Part shown: piece after piece, positions 27,587 to 36,204 of the stretch | How positions within the stretch are numbered: position 1 is the first letter of the stretch | Layout of the letters: every line of letters begins with the position of its first letter | Assembly (NCBI GenBank): GCA_942490535.1 | Contig: CALNXQ010000003.1 | Coordinates: 124,001 to 188,000, forward strand | Direction of reading: 5' to 3' | From: JAEINY01 sp942490535 | GTDB lineage: Bacteria; Bacteroidota; Bacteroidia; Bacteroidales; Marinilabiliaceae | Length of the DNA stretch: 64,000 bases | Program-made: the position numbers and the translations under genes | The notes under the pieces: model-generated | The model's input: only the letters and a program-made list of their open reading frames with translations | What the model was told of the DNA's origin: nothing | Database searches by the model: none

Positions 27587-27756
27587 GTGCCTCTTAGAAA
27601 ATATGTAATTCACTATTATTCAAGTCTATATTGTTGAAAACTTGTTCGAATCTATTCGGCCACTCAATCATGTTTCTGTGTAAAAATGCTTAATTTCAGG
27701 ATGTTGATAGTTTGAGATTCGCCTATTTTGGTTTAAACGACAAAAGATGTTCAAAA

Positions 27757-28248
27757 ATGAGAAATAGATTCGCACAACAATTATCGATTGGGCAAAAGCC
27801 CATTGAAGAAACCTGGATCAGCCCCAAGAGCAAAAATGCCATAGATGAATTATTGGCAGCTTTGAAAGAAATCTATTGCAATAAGAAGTATAATGAGAAA
27901 ATATTTAACATATTGGACAAGCACATCCGTTCAGGGAAAAAAAATACGGGTAGAAGAGGTTTAGATTTGTGGATTGTTTTTGTGTTGGCCCAATTGCGCT
28001 TATGCCTCAATATCAGCTATGAGATGGTTCATAACCTGGCTAATAACCACCATGCTTTGCGCTATTTGATGGGCGTTGAGCGTGAGTTTGGCTATGAGCG
28101 AATTGAATTTGAGTATCAAAATATCTACGACAATGTATCTGCGCTTAGTGATGAGATGATCACCGAACTCAATGCCGTAATATTAGAGTTTGGCCACCGT
28201 GAAGTGTTTAAAAAAAGAAAAAACAGCATTGCGCTTAAAGTCCGATAG
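27757..28248 (+). CDS. IS transposase, N-terminal part (ISNCY-type)
   Basis: About 163 residues from the ATG at 27757; a TTG 45 bases upstream is a possible alternative. It contains the helical DNA-binding region (RRGLDLWIVFVLAQLRLCLN, LANNHHALRYLMG) typical of the N-terminus of ISNCY transposases. Its stop at 28246-28248 lies beyond the point where the second frame begins. The two products would join if one base were skipped in the A-rich stretch 28210-28223. Whether this is a disabling insertion or a frameshift site cannot be told from one copy. Confidence 0.8.
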   Translation: MRNRFAQQLSIGQKPIEETWISPKSKNAIDELLAALKEIYCNKKYNEKIFNILDKHIRSGKKNTGRRGLDLWIVFVLAQLRLCLNISYEMVHNLANNHHALRYLMGVEREFGYERIEFEYQNIYDNVSALSDEMITELNAVILEFGHREVFKKRKNSIALKVR

Positions 28249-29206
28249 TTTTGTAGTAGAAAGCAATGTTCATTTCCCAACAGATTACAACCTGCTCTGG
28301 GACTGTGCCCGGAAATGCCTTGATGCCGTATCCGTATTTTTAAAAAAATATGAGACCATTGAGCAGTGGCGCAAACTGGCCAATTGGAGGTATGAGATAA
28401 AGGGTCTGATGCGTGAACTGGGAAAAGCATCAGCCAGTGGCGGCAAGAATAAAAAGGACAGGATGGTGTATGCTGCTAAAAGATACTTGACAAAAACCGG
28501 AGCGTTATTGAAAAAACTCAATGAAAGCCTCCCTGATTTCCCGGTAAACGACATGCAAGACTTATCACTTGTGATAATGATCGAACATTTTGTGCCATTG
28601 ATGGAAAAGCATATTCAACTGGTTGATAGGCGAATTCTTAAGGGAGAGACAATACCCCATGAAGAAAAGCTGTTTTCCGTCTTTGAAACATATACCGAGT
28701 GGGTAAAGAAAGGCAAGTCGCGCCCCAATGTTGAATTGGGCAAGAAACTATTAATAACCACAGATCAATATGATCTCATTGTAGATTACCAAATTTTAAA
28801 TGACCAACAGGATAGGGATGTTGTTATAGCACTGTCAGACAGAGTCCTAGCAAAACACACTGTGACTTCATGGAGCTTTGACAAAGGATTTTGGGCAAAA
28901 GAAAACAAGGAACTACTTCAACTAGAAGTTCCCAAAGTCGTTTTACCCAAGCTTGGGAAACTCACCAAAACAGAAAAAGACGAAGAGAGCAGCCAGGGCT
29001 TTAAAAGGTTAAAGAATAAGCACAGTGCCATAGAATCCAATATTAATGAGTTGGAAAACCGAGGACTTGATCGTTGTCCTGACCGGGGAATACTTCATTT
29101 TAACAGATACATAAGTCTGGGGGTAAGTGCATACAACCTTAAGAAAATTGGGCGACAGATACTCAAATTGAAGAAGGAGGAATACACTAATAAATTTGCA
29201 GCTTAG
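28190..29206 (+). CDS. IS transposase, catalytic C-terminal part (ISNCY-type)
   Basis: About 335 residues continuing the previous frame after a +1 shift; the homologous part begins near 28208. It contains the DDE-type first Asp region LRLKSDSFVVESNVHFPTD, a C-terminal GLDRCPDRG motif with a nearby Glu (HSAIESNINELE) and a helical tail. There is no independent start that looks natural, so it probably depends on fusion to the upstream part. It catalyses transposition of the host IS. Confidence 0.8.
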   Translation: MATVKCLKKEKTALRLKSDSFVVESNVHFPTDYNLLWDCARKCLDAVSVFLKKYETIEQWRKLANWRYEIKGLMRELGKASASGGKNKKDRMVYAAKRYLTKTGALLKKLNESLPDFPVNDMQDLSLVIMIEHFVPLMEKHIQLVDRRILKGETIPHEEKLFSVFETYTEWVKKGKSRPNVELGKKLLITTDQYDLIVDYQILNDQQDRDVVIALSDRVLAKHTVTSWSFDKGFWAKENKELLQLEVPKVVLPKLGKLTKTEKDEESSQGFKRLKNKHSAIESNINELENRGLDRCPDRGILHFNRYISLGVSAYNLKKIGRQILKLKKEEYTNKFAA

Positions 29207-29406
29207 GGGATAATGACTTGTATTATTTGATGGGAATGGTATGCTCAATCCACTCTATTATGAATATAATTATTAATAAAATTGTGCAAAAAGCATCCTA
29301 GTTTCAATAAAATCGACAAGCAAGAGAAAAACAAACCTATATCAGCTATAGAATTGATATAGGTTCATATCATTTTTTGCTAATTCGTTAGTTTTCTTAG
29401 AACCAC

Positions 29407-29412
29407 TAAATA
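29407..29412. repeat. Right target-site duplication (TAAATA) of the IS in pfkA
   Basis: Second copy of the 6-bp duplication. Read with the left fragment, the original junction gives codons for ILNTEMVDGIHKKGG, as expected for an intact PFK. Confidence 0.88.
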
Positions 29413-30329
29413 CCGAAATGGTGGATGGAATCCATAAAAAAGGGGGCACTTTCCTTGGAACTTCCCGCGGTCCCGTTGACATACAATTGGCTATTGACAA
29501 CCTTATCCAACGAGAGATAAACATCCTTTTTGTGATTGGTGGGGATGGCACTCAGCGCGGGGGCAACGAATTATTTAAAGAAGCGAAAAAAAGGAACTAT
29601 CGTTTATCGGTAGTGGGGGTTCCAAAAACCATTGATAACGATGTCCCTTTTGTGTCACAAACTTTCGGCTATTTAACGGCTATTGAAGAAGCTTCTATTG
29701 TGCTTGACCGGGCTCACACCGAAGCTAAAAGCGTGGATAATGGCATCTCCCTGGTGAAACTCATGGGCAGACATGCCGGATTCATTGCTGCCGGGGCCAC
29801 CATGGCCAGTCAGGATGTGAACTTCACACTTGTACCTGAAGTGCCGTTTAAATTGAATGGTCCGCGTGGCTTTTTGGCTGTTCTAAAGGAACGTATACAG
29901 AAGAGGTCGCATGCCCTTATTGTTGTGGCTGAAGGTGCTGGCCAGGATCTATTAGAGAACACTATCCCGGAGCTGGATGCATCAGGAAATGTAAAATCCA
30001 AAGACATCGGCTTGTACCTTCGCGAACGGATTGATAAGTATTTCAAAGCAGAGCAGATCCCTGTGGTGCTGCGCTATATCGATCCCAGTTATATTGTCCG
30101 CAGCAGCCCGGCCAATGCAGAGGACTCGATTCTTTGCGACCTTTTTGCCCGTAATGCGGTACATGCAGCAATGGCTGGCAAAACAGGCCTTGTCATTGGA
30201 TACCTTCACGACCAGTTTATTCATGTGCCCACTGATTTACTCACCCACAAAAAAAAATCGATGGATCCCAATGGGATGATGTGGAATGGTACGCTTGCAT
30301 CAACCGGCCAACCTTTAAAATTCGATTAA
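29413..30329 (+). pseudogene. pfkA: ATP-dependent 6-phosphofructokinase, C-terminal fragment
   Basis: About 305 residues after the insertion. It holds GGTFLGTSRG, the phosphate-binding GGDGTQRGG, PKTIDNDV with the catalytic Asp, and the substrate motifs MGRHAGFIA and PEVPF. The Gly after GGD is the residue expected in ATP-using enzymes (PPi-using ones have Asp there), while Lys in PKTIDND is typical of the longer group that includes PPi enzymes. It could be translated from the ATG at 29418 but lacks the nucleotide-binding N-terminus. Pyruvate kinase follows after 47 bases, so the insertion may also reduce pyk expression. Confidence 0.92.
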
Positions 30330-30376
30330 TCGCCTTTTGATAAAAATATTCGAACAAAACCCAAAAACAGAAAACA

Positions 30377-31828
30377 ATGCCTCATACACCTCTGCAAAAT
30401 CATAAAACCAAAATCATCGCAACAATAGGTCCGGCTTCTGACTCACCACAAATGCTTGAGCGGCTTATTCGGGCAGGGATGAATATTGCCCGTCTTAATT
30501 TCTCTCATGGCGATTTTTCAGATCATGCCGAACGAATAGCACGTATTCGAGCCGCCCAAAAAGCAACTGGTCTTAGGGTGGCCATAATGGCAGATTTACC
30601 AGGTCCAAAAATGCGATTGGGTAGTATTGCGAATGAGCCTATTCAATTGGTAACTGGCGATTACTTTACATTGACCAGCCAAGACATTATCGGAAACGAA
30701 CAACGTGTTTCAATGAGTTTTGAGCGTTTACCTCAGGTTGTCAATGCTGGAGACCATCTCTTCCTGAATGATGGACTTGTTCAGCTCGTGGTGGAAAAGG
30801 TTTCCGGGTGTGATGTGCAATGCAAAGTAGCTGTTGGCGGTGAATTACGCTCACGAAAGGGACTCAACTTGCCAGGTATTAAACTCGGGATAAGTGCCTT
30901 TACCGCACACGACCAATCTTGTCTTGAATTTGCCCTAAAGCACGGGGTTGATGCGGTGAGCCAATCCTTTGTAGAAACAGCAACAGACATCGAAAATGTG
31001 CGTAAAGCAGCCAAATCAATTGGAAAAGATCCTTTTATCATTGCAAAGATCGAGCGTGCTGATGCCCTTGAAAATTTTGACGAAATACTGAGGGCTTCTG
31101 ATGGCATAATGGTAGCTCGGGGTGATTTGGGAGTGGAGGTCCCAATTCAAGAAATGGCCATCCTGCAGAAACAGCTTATCAAAAAGAGCCGGATAGCAGG
31201 AAAACCAGTTATCACCGCTACCCAAATGCTGGAATCCATGACAACCAGTCGACTACCTACCCGTGCTGAAGCCACTGATGTGGCCAATGCTATCCTGGAT
31301 GGCACAGACTGCATCATGCTTTCTGGAGAATCAGCAATGGGTAATTATCCGGAAGAGTCCGTCAAAATGCTTGCTGACATTGCTAGTTATACCGAAAATC
31401 ACCGCCCTCCAGGTAAGCAAACTGACTTGTATGATGTTTTGGAATTACAAAAATCCATTGACGGGGCAATAGCCCTATCAAGCATTGTAGTAAATGCATT
31501 GAAAACAGTACCCTGTACGAGCGTTTTTATTCCCACCCGAACCGGCAAAACAGCACGGATGATTTCGCGATTTACACCTAACGTCTGGATTGTTGCTATA
31601 AGTCAATATACGAATGTCTGTCAGGGGCTCACATTCTCATATGGGGTGCATCCCATACAGCTCCCTAATGATCCTGAAAACTGGAATGAATTTGCCCGGG
31701 AATGGTTACAAAAAAGACAACTTAAGGGTTCAATAGCTCTGTTGGTGGCAGGTCCATCCGCTCTTAACCCCAATGCCAATTATCGGATGGAATTCTTACG
31801 TGTTGGCGATAAACCTGAAGAAATCTAG
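30377..31828 (+). CDS. pyk: Pyruvate kinase
   Basis: 483 residues. It has KIIATIGPASDSP at the start, the substrate-binding ARLNFSHGD, the active-site signature of type IAKIERADALENF, MVARGDLGVEVP, and the K/Mg-related KPVITATQMLESM and CIMLSGESAMGNYP. The C-terminal domain is present. It converts phosphoenolpyruvate and ADP to pyruvate and ATP. It normally would be co-transcribed with pfkA, which is broken upstream. Confidence 0.96.
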   Translation: MPHTPLQNHKTKIIATIGPASDSPQMLERLIRAGMNIARLNFSHGDFSDHAERIARIRAAQKATGLRVAIMADLPGPKMRLGSIANEPIQLVTGDYFTLTSQDIIGNEQRVSMSFERLPQVVNAGDHLFLNDGLVQLVVEKVSGCDVQCKVAVGGELRSRKGLNLPGIKLGISAFTAHDQSCLEFALKHGVDAVSQSFVETATDIENVRKAAKSIGKDPFIIAKIERADALENFDEILRASDGIMVARGDLGVEVPIQEMAILQKQLIKKSRIAGKPVITATQMLESMTTSRLPTRAEATDVANAILDGTDCIMLSGESAMGNYPEESVKMLADIASYTENHRPPGKQTDLYDVLELQKSIDGAIALSSIVVNALKTVPCTSVFIPTRTGKTARMISRFTPNVWIVAISQYTNVCQGLTFSYGVHPIQLPNDPENWNEFAREWLQKRQLKGSIALLVAGPSALNPNANYRMEFLRVGDKPEEI

Positions 31829-31931
31829 ATCAAGAAAGTCAGACGGAAATTATCAATGCCCTCATCTTGGGATTATGCTAATTCACTTGACAGAAAGGTC
31901 ACGCTTGCCCATGAACCGAGATACAGGATAC

Positions 31932-31960
31932 AAAAAAGGGAAGCTATTTAGCTTCCCTTT
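31932..31960 (-). terminator. Terminator of the tRNA-Asp array (probably bidirectional with pyk)
   Basis: AAAGGGAAGC pairs with GCTTCCCTTT around a six-base loop. On the minus strand it is followed by Ts just after the last tRNA. Confidence 0.75.
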
Positions 31961-31963
31961 CTG

Positions 31964-32037
31964 CGGTCTGGACGGGACTCGAACCCGCGACCTCCGGCGT
32001 GACAGGCCGGCATTCTAACCAGCTGAACTACCAGACC
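31964..32037 (-). tRNA. tRNA-Asp (GTC), copy 1 (last in transcript)
   Basis: The acceptor stem GGTCTGG/CCAGACC is followed by discriminator G. The anticodon arm CCGGC-CTGTCAC-GCCGG gives anticodon GTC. The CCA is not encoded. It differs from copies 2-4 by a C in the D arm. Confidence 0.96.
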
Positions 32038-32078
32038 AATAGTTCCAATATTTATTTTGCAAGTAACATTTTGTAAAG

Positions 32079-32152
32079 CGGTCTGGACGGGACTCGAACC
32101 CGCGACCTCCGGCGTGACAGGCCGGCATTCTAACCAACTGAACTACCAGACC
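32079..32152 (-). tRNA. tRNA-Asp (GTC), copy 2
   Basis: Same cloverleaf and anticodon GTC as copy 1, with one T in place of C in the D arm. The spacer to copy 1 is 41 bases. Confidence 0.96.
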
Positions 32153-32195
32153 AATTTGTTACTTCCAATACATTGAGATCGTTTTGTTTTATCAG

Positions 32196-32269
32196 CGGTC
32201 TGGACGGGACTCGAACCCGCGACCTCCGGCGTGACAGGCCGGCATTCTAACCAACTGAACTACCAGACC
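32196..32269 (-). tRNA. tRNA-Asp (GTC), copy 3
   Basis: Identical to copy 2. The spacer to copy 2 is 43 bases. Confidence 0.96.
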
Positions 32270-32299
32270 AATAAAACAATACTTCTTTTCACTTTCAAG

Positions 32300-32373
32300 C
32301 GGTCTGGACGGGACTCGAACCCGCGACCTCCGGCGTGACAGGCCGGCATTCTAACCAACTGAACTACCAGACC
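32300..32373 (-). tRNA. tRNA-Asp (GTC), copy 4
   Basis: Identical to copies 2 and 3. The spacer to copy 3 is 30 bases. Confidence 0.96.
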
Positions 32374-32402
32374 AAAACATGTTACCTTTTTACTCTTTCA
32401 AG

Positions 32403-32476
32403 CGGTCTGGACGGGACTCGAACCCGCGACCTCCGGCGTGACAGGCCGGCATTCTAACCAGCTGAACTACCAGACC
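32403..32476 (-). tRNA. tRNA-Asp (GTC), copy 5 (first in transcript)
   Basis: Identical to copy 1, including the C in the D arm. It is the promoter-proximal copy. Confidence 0.96.
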
Positions 32477-32506
32477 TATTAGGTAACCCTGTTTCTGAAA
32501 GCGCTG

Positions 32507-32536
32507 CAAATATAGCGCTTCTTTTCGTTTCTGCAA
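32507..32536 (-). promoter_or_regulatory. Promoter of the tRNA-Asp array
   Basis: On the minus strand TTG (32534-32536), exactly 19 bases and TATATTTG (32507-32514) match the Bacteroidota consensus. The first tRNA begins about 30 bases downstream. Confidence 0.8.
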
Positions 32537-32953
32537 TATGCCGAATCCTTTTCACCTTCCTTTTTTCAACACTTTCCTATGTTCAACATTTGAAGTCAAT
32601 CATTTATGAAAAGTAAAAAAAATCATTTTTTTTTTCATCGCTGCTGCACATTCCGAAGATATGTTCTTTTTTGAGCCTGTTTCCACCCTTGGCCGACATC
32701 CTTCTGAGCCATTCATCACGGTATTATTACTAATCTTTTTTTAAAAAAAATCAACGATTCGATGCACGATCGAGATCCTGATTGCCATTTTTAGCAGTCA
32801 TCAATTCCTTTTTTCATCCCAACCCAAATGAAAAGTGAAGTTCGCCGAAAAAGAATGGGGCATCAACGAACCACAAAAAACAGATTTCATCAAATCACCT
32901 TGAATAATTAACATGCGTTCAATATTCCCACGATATCTTAATATATACAGGTA
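32537..32953. other. Non-coding stretch between the tRNA promoter and the intron 3' end
   Basis: About 415 AT-rich bases with several homopolymer runs, including a run of nine Ts near 32627. No gene or structured RNA was recognised. Confidence 0.4.
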
Positions 32954-32984
32954 ATCGAGTAGGTAGGGGGATTACTCCCCCGCC

Positions 32985-32993
32985 CTCTCACAC
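32985..32993. repeat. Left 9-bp target duplication (CTCTCACAC)
   Basis: Identical to 34743-34751 and directly outside the terminal inverted repeat. Confidence 0.9.
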
Positions 32994-33061
32994 TGGGGTG
33001 TTGATTATTTAACTTTATCCTTACTAATAATTCATCCTAGTTTTGAGTTTTTATATTATCT

Positions 33062-33286
33062 TTGAAGGCAGATAATCATTACTGCAATATTTTGAGCGAA
33101 ATACGTTTACAGGAATTAAAATTCTTCAAGTCAAGCCGTGATTCTTGGAAGCAAAAGCACAGAGAAAAACAGGCTGTAATAAAGCAATTAAAGATTAAAA
33201 TCCGGGATCTAATTAAAAGTAGAAATTTCTGGAAGGAGAAAGCTAAAAAGCTGGAGCTTGAATTAAAAAAAAACAAAAAGAAGTAG
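33062..33286 (+). CDS. Small basic coiled-coil protein of the IS
   Basis: Up to 74 residues, very rich in Lys, Arg and Glu. Two copies of a similar motif appear (SSRDSWKQKHREK and KSRNFWKEKAKK), typical of a coiled coil. The frame opens with TTG at 33062 and has no ATG; the exact start is uncertain, and a later TTG is possible. It ends 14 bases before the transposase in a different frame, so it is probably an accessory DNA-binding or oligomerisation subunit. In related elements such a segment may be fused to the transposase; that is my recollection, not shown here. Confidence 0.6.
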   Translation: MKADNHYCNILSEIRLQELKFFKSSRDSWKQKHREKQAVIKQLKIKIRDLIKSRNFWKEKAKKLELELKKNKKK

Positions 33287-33300
33287 CTTTTGCCGGAGAA

Positions 33301-34704
33301 ATGCAGGGTTACTCTGACAAACCTACTCATACTATTCTTTTTAATAAGGGAACATGTAATAGCCCCAAGCATTTTAGTTACTGCAGCGATTTTATCAATT
33401 TTTGTGCTCAGCTATTTCTTGATGGCAATACGTCGTATCGAAGCTGTGCAAAAATTTGTTCAATACTTGCTAACTTTTATAATGCACCTGCACCTCACTA
33501 TTCTACTATTCGACAATGGGTGTTGCGTTTAGGGTATTACACGTTGCATGAGCCGAAAGAAAAGCGTAATGATTGGGTTTATATAGTGGATTATACCATA
33601 ACTACAGGGAAAAATAAATGTTTGGCAATATTAGGAGTATCATTAAAAGATTTACGAAAAAATGGTTTCAATCTTAAGATGAAAGATGTTGCCTTGCTGA
33701 ATCTAACAGTGACTCCAAGGGCAACATGGGAGGTTACTTATAATGCTTTGGTTGAGACAGTAAAACTAACAGGTATTCCCAAAGAAATAATTTCAGATCA
33801 CGGAGCCGATGTTAAGAAAGGAATTGAAGAGTTCTGCGCTCTGCATAAAAAAATCACTTACATTTACGATGTCAGCCATCTGTCCGCATGCTGCTTGAAG
33901 TCCATATTGTCCACTGACACTAAATGGGATAGTTTTTTAAAGCGACTATCCCGTTGTAAACATCAAACCAAACAAACACTACTCTCATTTCTTAGTCCTC
34001 CAAGCCAAAGGGCCAAAGCAAGATATATGAATGCAGAACAAATGATTGGATGGTTTGAAAAAATACTTCAATATCAAGAGCGAGGAAACTTTCTTCTTAT
34101 AGCTGAATCCATTGTTGAAAAACGATTACAATCTCCAAATGCCAATTTGAGTAATTACATTGATGAGGAACTCGTTCAAGAGGCAAAAGAAATGTTTGAG
34201 GAGAAATTCAATTGGATACAAGAGTATAGCGATGATATAATCGACTATAAACAGTATCTGACAGTGATTAAAACAATAAAGAAAAAAATCATAACAGAGG
34301 GATTGTCCAGGAAAACAATTGGTGGTATAAAAAAAGATATCTCGATAATCAATCTCAACAAGAAGGGATTAGATTTTAGCGATACACTTATGAAGAGATT
34401 GTCTGACAACATCCCTAAAAATGCAAAATATAAAGAAGCTTACCTTGGGGTATCCGACATTATAGAAAGCTTGTTTGGAAAATACAAATATTACTGCTCG
34501 GAAAGTGCTTTAATGGGCACTACCCAATCAATATTGATAATATCAGCAGCGACACTGCAGATTGACCACTCTTGCATCAATAAAGCTATGGAGAGCAATA
34601 CATTTATGGATATCCATAATTGGTCAAAGAAAACGATTGGTGAATCTGACTTTTCAAAAAGATGTAAGGCTTTTAAACGGAAAGAAAACCTAAAAGTCGC
34701 ATGA
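33301..34704 (+). CDS. DDE-type transposase of an unassigned IS family
   Basis: 467 residues. The probable catalytic triad is Asp in YIVDYTITTGKNKC, Asp in IISDHGADVKKGI and Glu in VSDIIESLFGKYKYY, giving an RNase H-like order and spacing. An N-terminal helix-turn-helix-like region (SYRSCAKICSILANFY) precedes it. The insert between the second Asp and the Glu is long and helical. The frame is intact from ATG to stop, so the enzyme may be functional. I do not recognise a named family. Confidence 0.82.
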   Translation: MQGYSDKPTHTILFNKGTCNSPKHFSYCSDFINFCAQLFLDGNTSYRSCAKICSILANFYNAPAPHYSTIRQWVLRLGYYTLHEPKEKRNDWVYIVDYTITTGKNKCLAILGVSLKDLRKNGFNLKMKDVALLNLTVTPRATWEVTYNALVETVKLTGIPKEIISDHGADVKKGIEEFCALHKKITYIYDVSHLSACCLKSILSTDTKWDSFLKRLSRCKHQTKQTLLSFLSPPSQRAKARYMNAEQMIGWFEKILQYQERGNFLLIAESIVEKRLQSPNANLSNYIDEELVQEAKEMFEEKFNWIQEYSDDIIDYKQYLTVIKTIKKKIITEGLSRKTIGGIKKDISIINLNKKGLDFSDTLMKRLSDNIPKNAKYKEAYLGVSDIIESLFGKYKYYCSESALMGTTQSILIISAATLQIDHSCINKAMESNTFMDIHNWSKKTIGESDFSKRCKAFKRKENLKVA

Positions 34705-34742
34705 ATAATATTTTAAAATCTGTCAAAATAATCAACACCCCA

Positions 34743-34751
34743 CTCTCACAC
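34743..34751. repeat. Right 9-bp target duplication (CTCTCACAC)
   Basis: Second copy of the duplication, lying at the base of intron domain V. Confidence 0.9.
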
Positions 34752-34779
34752 CACCGTACGTACTCTCGTATACGGCGAT
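34750..34779 (-). ncRNA. Group II intron domain V
   Basis: On the minus strand an approximately eight-base-pair lower stem (ATCGCCGT with ACGGTGGT, including G-T pairs) is topped by a TAC-GAGA-GTA hairpin with a small bulge. That is the shape of domain V. The catalytic triad position reads CGC, which is reported for the IIC class and would fit the position behind a terminator; the class is not settled. Confidence 0.72.
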
Positions 34780-34785
34780 TTCAAG

Positions 34786-36198
34786 TTAATTTTGTAACAG
34801 AGCATATTTATTCGACATATTAAACAAACCTAAATCTTCAAACCATTTAAGGCTCATCGCTTGATGAACTTGTGGACATGCCGACTTGCGCCACCAGCCC
34901 TTACCCGAAAGGGCTAAAATCCAACTTTGCCAATTTGGAACGCCTAAACTTTTTAAAAAGCGCTTAAGCGTAATGGCTCGTTTGCATTGCTTTAGACGGT
35001 AACATCGTAATTTTCGACGAATCCATGCATCTAGGTTACGCAAAAGACTTTTACATTTAGCGATGTGAAAATAATTCAACCACCCTCTAAGTACGGGGAT
35101 CAATTCAGAAACTACTTTCTCAAAATTCACCCCTCGATTCCTCTTGGTTAGTTCTCTTACCTTCTTCTTTAAGCGCACTACACTTTGATTTGCTATGGTA
35201 ATCATACCAAAATCAAGTATGGTATAACCTAAAAATTTTGTCTCGCTGCTTTTGCATACCTGACTTTTCTGTTCATTTACTTTTAGTTTAAGTTTGTGGG
35301 TGAGATATGAACAAACAGATTCCTTTACTCTCTCGCCTGCTCTTTGGCTGCGAACAAAAATGCTGAAATCGTCCGCATACCGAACAAAGTAATGTCCTCG
35401 CTTTTCAAGTTCCTTATCCAATTCATCTAAAACAATGTTAGACAAGAGTGGAGAAAGCGGACTTCCTTGCGGTGTTCCTTTCAGGCGTTGATGAACTAAT
35501 CCACCAACCATGACGCCACTTTGTAAGTATTTGCGTATTAGCTTTAGAAGTTGCTTGTCTTTGAGAAGCTTTGACAGACGATGCATCAACCTATCATGGT
35601 TAACTTCATCAAAGAAGCTCTTCATATCCATGTCAACAACTACATTTCGACCGTCGGACACGTAACTACAAGCTCGTACAATGGCTTGCTGTGCATTACG
35701 CTTCGGACGAAATCCGTAGCTATGATCTGAAAATACTTGTTCGTAAATGGGGGTCAGAACCTGAGAAATGGCCTGTTGGATAATCCTGTCTTTTACGGTT
35801 GGAATTCCCAACTGACGTACACCACCATTGGGCTTAGGTATTTCTACCGTTTTTACTGCCGAGGGAAGGTATTCGCCCCGAAGTATCTGGTTTACTAACT
35901 CGTCTCCTTCTTTTGAAAACCAGTCAGCGAAATTTCCGACGGGAACATTATCTACTCCCGCTACGCCCTTGTTCCTTTTCACCCTCTTGTAGGCTCTATT
36001 CAAATTGTGAGCGGAGCATACAATGCCGATTAACTCTTCTGTAAAGACTCGTCCTTGATTCGTCTCTTTGTCTGCTTGTTCCGTCAATGTTGTTCTCGCT
36101 CCGTTTACGTCTTCACGATTTCCAAATTGACCAATAGCCTCCTGCTTATGCTCTATGAACATATCACGCTGGTAAGCTATTTGTTGCTGGTACTCCAT
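34786..36198 (-). CDS. Group II intron reverse transcriptase/maturase
   Basis: 470 residues from the ATG at 36198; a TTG two codons earlier was not used. The reverse-transcriptase palm contains VVVDMDMKSFFDEVNHD, the GTPQGSPLSPLLSN motif and the catalytic YADD in FVRYADDFSIF. The maturase domain X follows, with LRGWLNYFHIAKC. There is no HNH endonuclease domain at the C-terminus, so target-primed integration would need a nick from elsewhere, as at replication forks. The protein helps the intron fold and splice and copies it into new sites. Confidence 0.94.
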   Translation of the reverse strand: MEYQQQIAYQRDMFIEHKQEAIGQFGNREDVNGARTTLTEQADKETNQGRVFTEELIGIVCSAHNLNRAYKRVKRNKGVAGVDNVPVGNFADWFSKEGDELVNQILRGEYLPSAVKTVEIPKPNGGVRQLGIPTVKDRIIQQAISQVLTPIYEQVFSDHSYGFRPKRNAQQAIVRACSYVSDGRNVVVDMDMKSFFDEVNHDRLMHRLSKLLKDKQLLKLIRKYLQSGVMVGGLVHQRLKGTPQGSPLSPLLSNIVLDELDKELEKRGHYFVRYADDFSIFVRSQRAGERVKESVCSYLTHKLKLKVNEQKSQVCKSSETKFLGYTILDFGMITIANQSVVRLKKKVRELTKRNRGVNFEKVVSELIPVLRGWLNYFHIAKCKSLLRNLDAWIRRKLRCYRLKQCKRAITLKRFLKSLGVPNWQSWILALSGKGWWRKSACPQVHQAMSLKWFEDLGLFNMSNKYALLQN

Positions 36199-36204
36199 AG
36201 ACAA

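Larger units (their letters stand above)
27587..29406 (+). mobile_element. 1820-bp insertion sequence, ISNCY-type, inserted in pfkA
   Basis: The ends are imperfect inverted repeats: GTGCCTCTTAGAAAA at the left, starting at 27588 after one A, and GTGGTTCTAAGAAAA as the reverse complement of the right, 12 of 15 matching. The A and C at the outer edges depend on exactly where the end is placed. Direct repeats of TAAATA flank it. It carries a transposase in two overlapping frames. The length, the 6-bp duplication and the transposase motifs resemble the ISDol1-like group of ISNCY elements as I remember it; the group assignment is not verified. Intact flanking duplications and an otherwise unbroken host gene suggest a recent insertion. 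Confidence 0.88.
32994..34742 (+). mobile_element. 1749-bp insertion sequence inside the group II intron
   Basis: Perfect 17-bp terminal inverted repeats TGGGGTGTTGATTATTT at 32994-33010 and, inverted, at 34726-34742, with 9-bp direct repeats outside. It carries a small coiled-coil frame and a DDE-type transposase. I cannot assign it to a named IS family. All structural parts are intact, so it may still be mobile. Confidence 0.92.

Noticed and set aside
27241..30329. Two separate genes for the two PFK fragments
   Set aside because: They rejoin exactly in frame after removing the IS and one TAAATA, and neither fragment holds a complete active site.
31773..32018. Reading frame ending in CGLDGTRTRDLRRD
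   Set aside because: This is the familiar false translation of tRNA genes; the tRNA-Asp call explains it.
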